Positions 63,205 to 64,000 of a DNA stretch of 64,000 nt are shown piece after piece; position 1 is the stretch's first letter, and every line of letters begins with the position of its first letter. Below the pieces are notes generated by a model, which saw only the letters and a list, made by a program, of their open reading frames with translations, had not been told where the DNA came from and ran no database searches. Made by a program: the position numbers and the translations under genes. This stretch comes from Gemmatimonadota bacterium (lineage in GTDB: Bacteria > Gemmatimonadota > Gemmatimonadetes > Gemmatimonadales > GWC2-71-9). The stretch covers positions 240,127 through 304,126 of the forward strand of contig SHZT01000002.1 in assembly GCA_009692185.1 (NCBI GenBank), read 5' to 3'.

Positions 63205-64000
63205 TCAGACCACCGGCGCCAAGGCGCTGATAGCCAGCCTAGCCCTCAGAAGCCTTTCTCGTGAGGATTGCTCGAGCGTCTCGGGCGCGCACTCCGCCAA
63301 CCAAGTGACATCGGCCAGCATCGCCCCATATCGGCGCTTGACGTCCGCCTGTCTTTCTTCGGTAAGGTCCGCCGGGAGCTGAATGGCCGCGTACACTTCA
63401 TCCCAGCACTTGCCATCGAAGAAAAGGTCAGGGTGTTCGTCGAAGAACCGAATGAGCGCCGCTGCAGGAAGAAACTCGAGGAAACCAACGTTAGCCACGG
63501 CCTCAAGCGGCGCGGGCACGCCCCGGGTCATCATGGCGCTCATCACCGCGCGCCGATCGTGCGACACTAGCTGTCCGTAAAGCGCGGCGCGATCGGCTCC
63601 GTCAAGCGCCACCTCCACACGGCGAGTGATCTCCCGCAGGGCAGACCTGGCGTCCGCGTTAACGTCGGTCGCGTCGAGAGCGTTGGCCTCACCGTAGGCC
63701 TCCCGCAGCGCCACGAAAGACGCCGTGAAGGTCTGTACCGTCCGTCGAGTCTGACGTGCCGCGTCGGCCGCTGACCAAGCGAGTTCGGCGAGGAGGGCGT
63801 CGAGCGGCGTGAGCGTGATTGAACGGAATACCGCGTTATGTGGGTTGACCAAGAACGTATGAATACCTTGGTCTGCCTGAAACCCGAGGAGCCACGGGTC
63901 CCCGGTCGTGCTCAGGCCCGGATCAGCCTCGTCGGCGACGAACGCCCTTACGTCCCATCGCGTGCTTGTCGCCGGGTCGATGTATTCGCGGGTAAGTGAA
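63205..64000 (-). CDS. Unknown protein, 5' end outside window (defence operon)
   Basis: The frame is open to the right edge, so at least 264 residues are present and the N-terminus is missing. The visible part has a DPWLLGFQADQGIHTFLVNP segment, an SITLTPLDALLAELAWSAAD segment, a long helical middle and a C-terminus ending in RARLAISALAPVV. The NPHNAVFRSITLTPLDALL part reminds me of C-terminal regions of large ATP-binding proteins in restriction-like clusters, but I cannot name it. It ends 4 bp before the nuclease-helicase start, so they are one operon. Confidence 0.65.
   Translation of the reverse strand, partial: SLTREYIDPATSTRWDVRAFVADEADPGLSTTGDPWLLGFQADQGIHTFLVNPHNAVFRSITLTPLDALLAELAWSAADAARQTRRTVQTFTASFVALREAYGEANALDATDVNADARSALREITRRVEVALDGADRAALYGQLVSHDRRAVMSAMMTRGVPAPLEAVANVGFLEFLPAAALIRFFDEHPDLFFDGKCWDEVYAAIQLPADLTEERQADVKRRYGAMLADVTWLAECAPETLEQSSRERLLRARLAISALAPVV

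Overview
The window is a high-GC bacterial chromosome segment that reads like a member of the Gemmatimonadota or a close relative. This assignment rests on gene style only: several secreted proteins made of a carboxypeptidase-regulatory-like domain plus a TonB-plug-like region, a dense set of ATGA/GTGA stop-start overlaps, a GldA/GldFG transporter, and start codons often lacking a Shine-Dalgarno sequence. No 16S gene is present to confirm it. Almost all of the window is ordinary chromosome. Accessory DNA begins near 59.4 kb and runs to the right edge.

From the left edge there is a truncated unknown gene, a secreted plug-like protein, an outer-membrane barrel with a coupled secreted partner, and an LVIVD-repeat protein ended by an intrinsic terminator. 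From about 18.1 kb down to 5.4 kb (minus strand) lies the translation/transcription supercluster: tRNA-Thr(TGT), tRNA-Tyr, tRNA-Gly, tRNA-Thr(GGT), rpmG, secE, nusG, rplK, rplA, rplJ, rplL, rpoB, rpoC. This is the thrU-tyrU-glyT-thrT-tufB-secE-nusG order known from E. coli, with tuf missing and rpmG in its place. Upstream are cysS, an ABC ATPase with a frameshifted permease, a PspA operon with three small PspB-like membrane proteins, and uvrA.

The plus-strand run from 27.2 kb holds cutA, a low-complexity protein, a TPR protein carrying a fresh 207-bp tandem duplication, and a chimeric ORF joining a macro-domain start to an ABC-exporter end. A degenerate CcmF-like protein, glpK, cardiolipin synthase, mtnA and an enoyl-CoA hydratase follow. 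The DNA-replication group recF-dciA-gyrB is next, then ferrochelatase, a DUF885 peptidase, an acyl-CoA ligase, a family 5 uracil-DNA glycosylase, the Gld-type exporter operon, a small regulator/uppS operon, an amidohydrolase and further secreted regulatory-like proteins.

The last 4.5 kb is accessory. It has a ribbon-helix-helix/PIN toxin-antitoxin pair with a palindromic operator, a remnant of an HTH antitoxin, a small gene cut by a transposase remnant, an orphan small ORF, and a minus-strand operon of a partial unknown gene, an Mrr-nuclease/SF2-helicase fusion and a 176-residue unknown protein, which looks like part of an anti-phage system continuing past the right edge.
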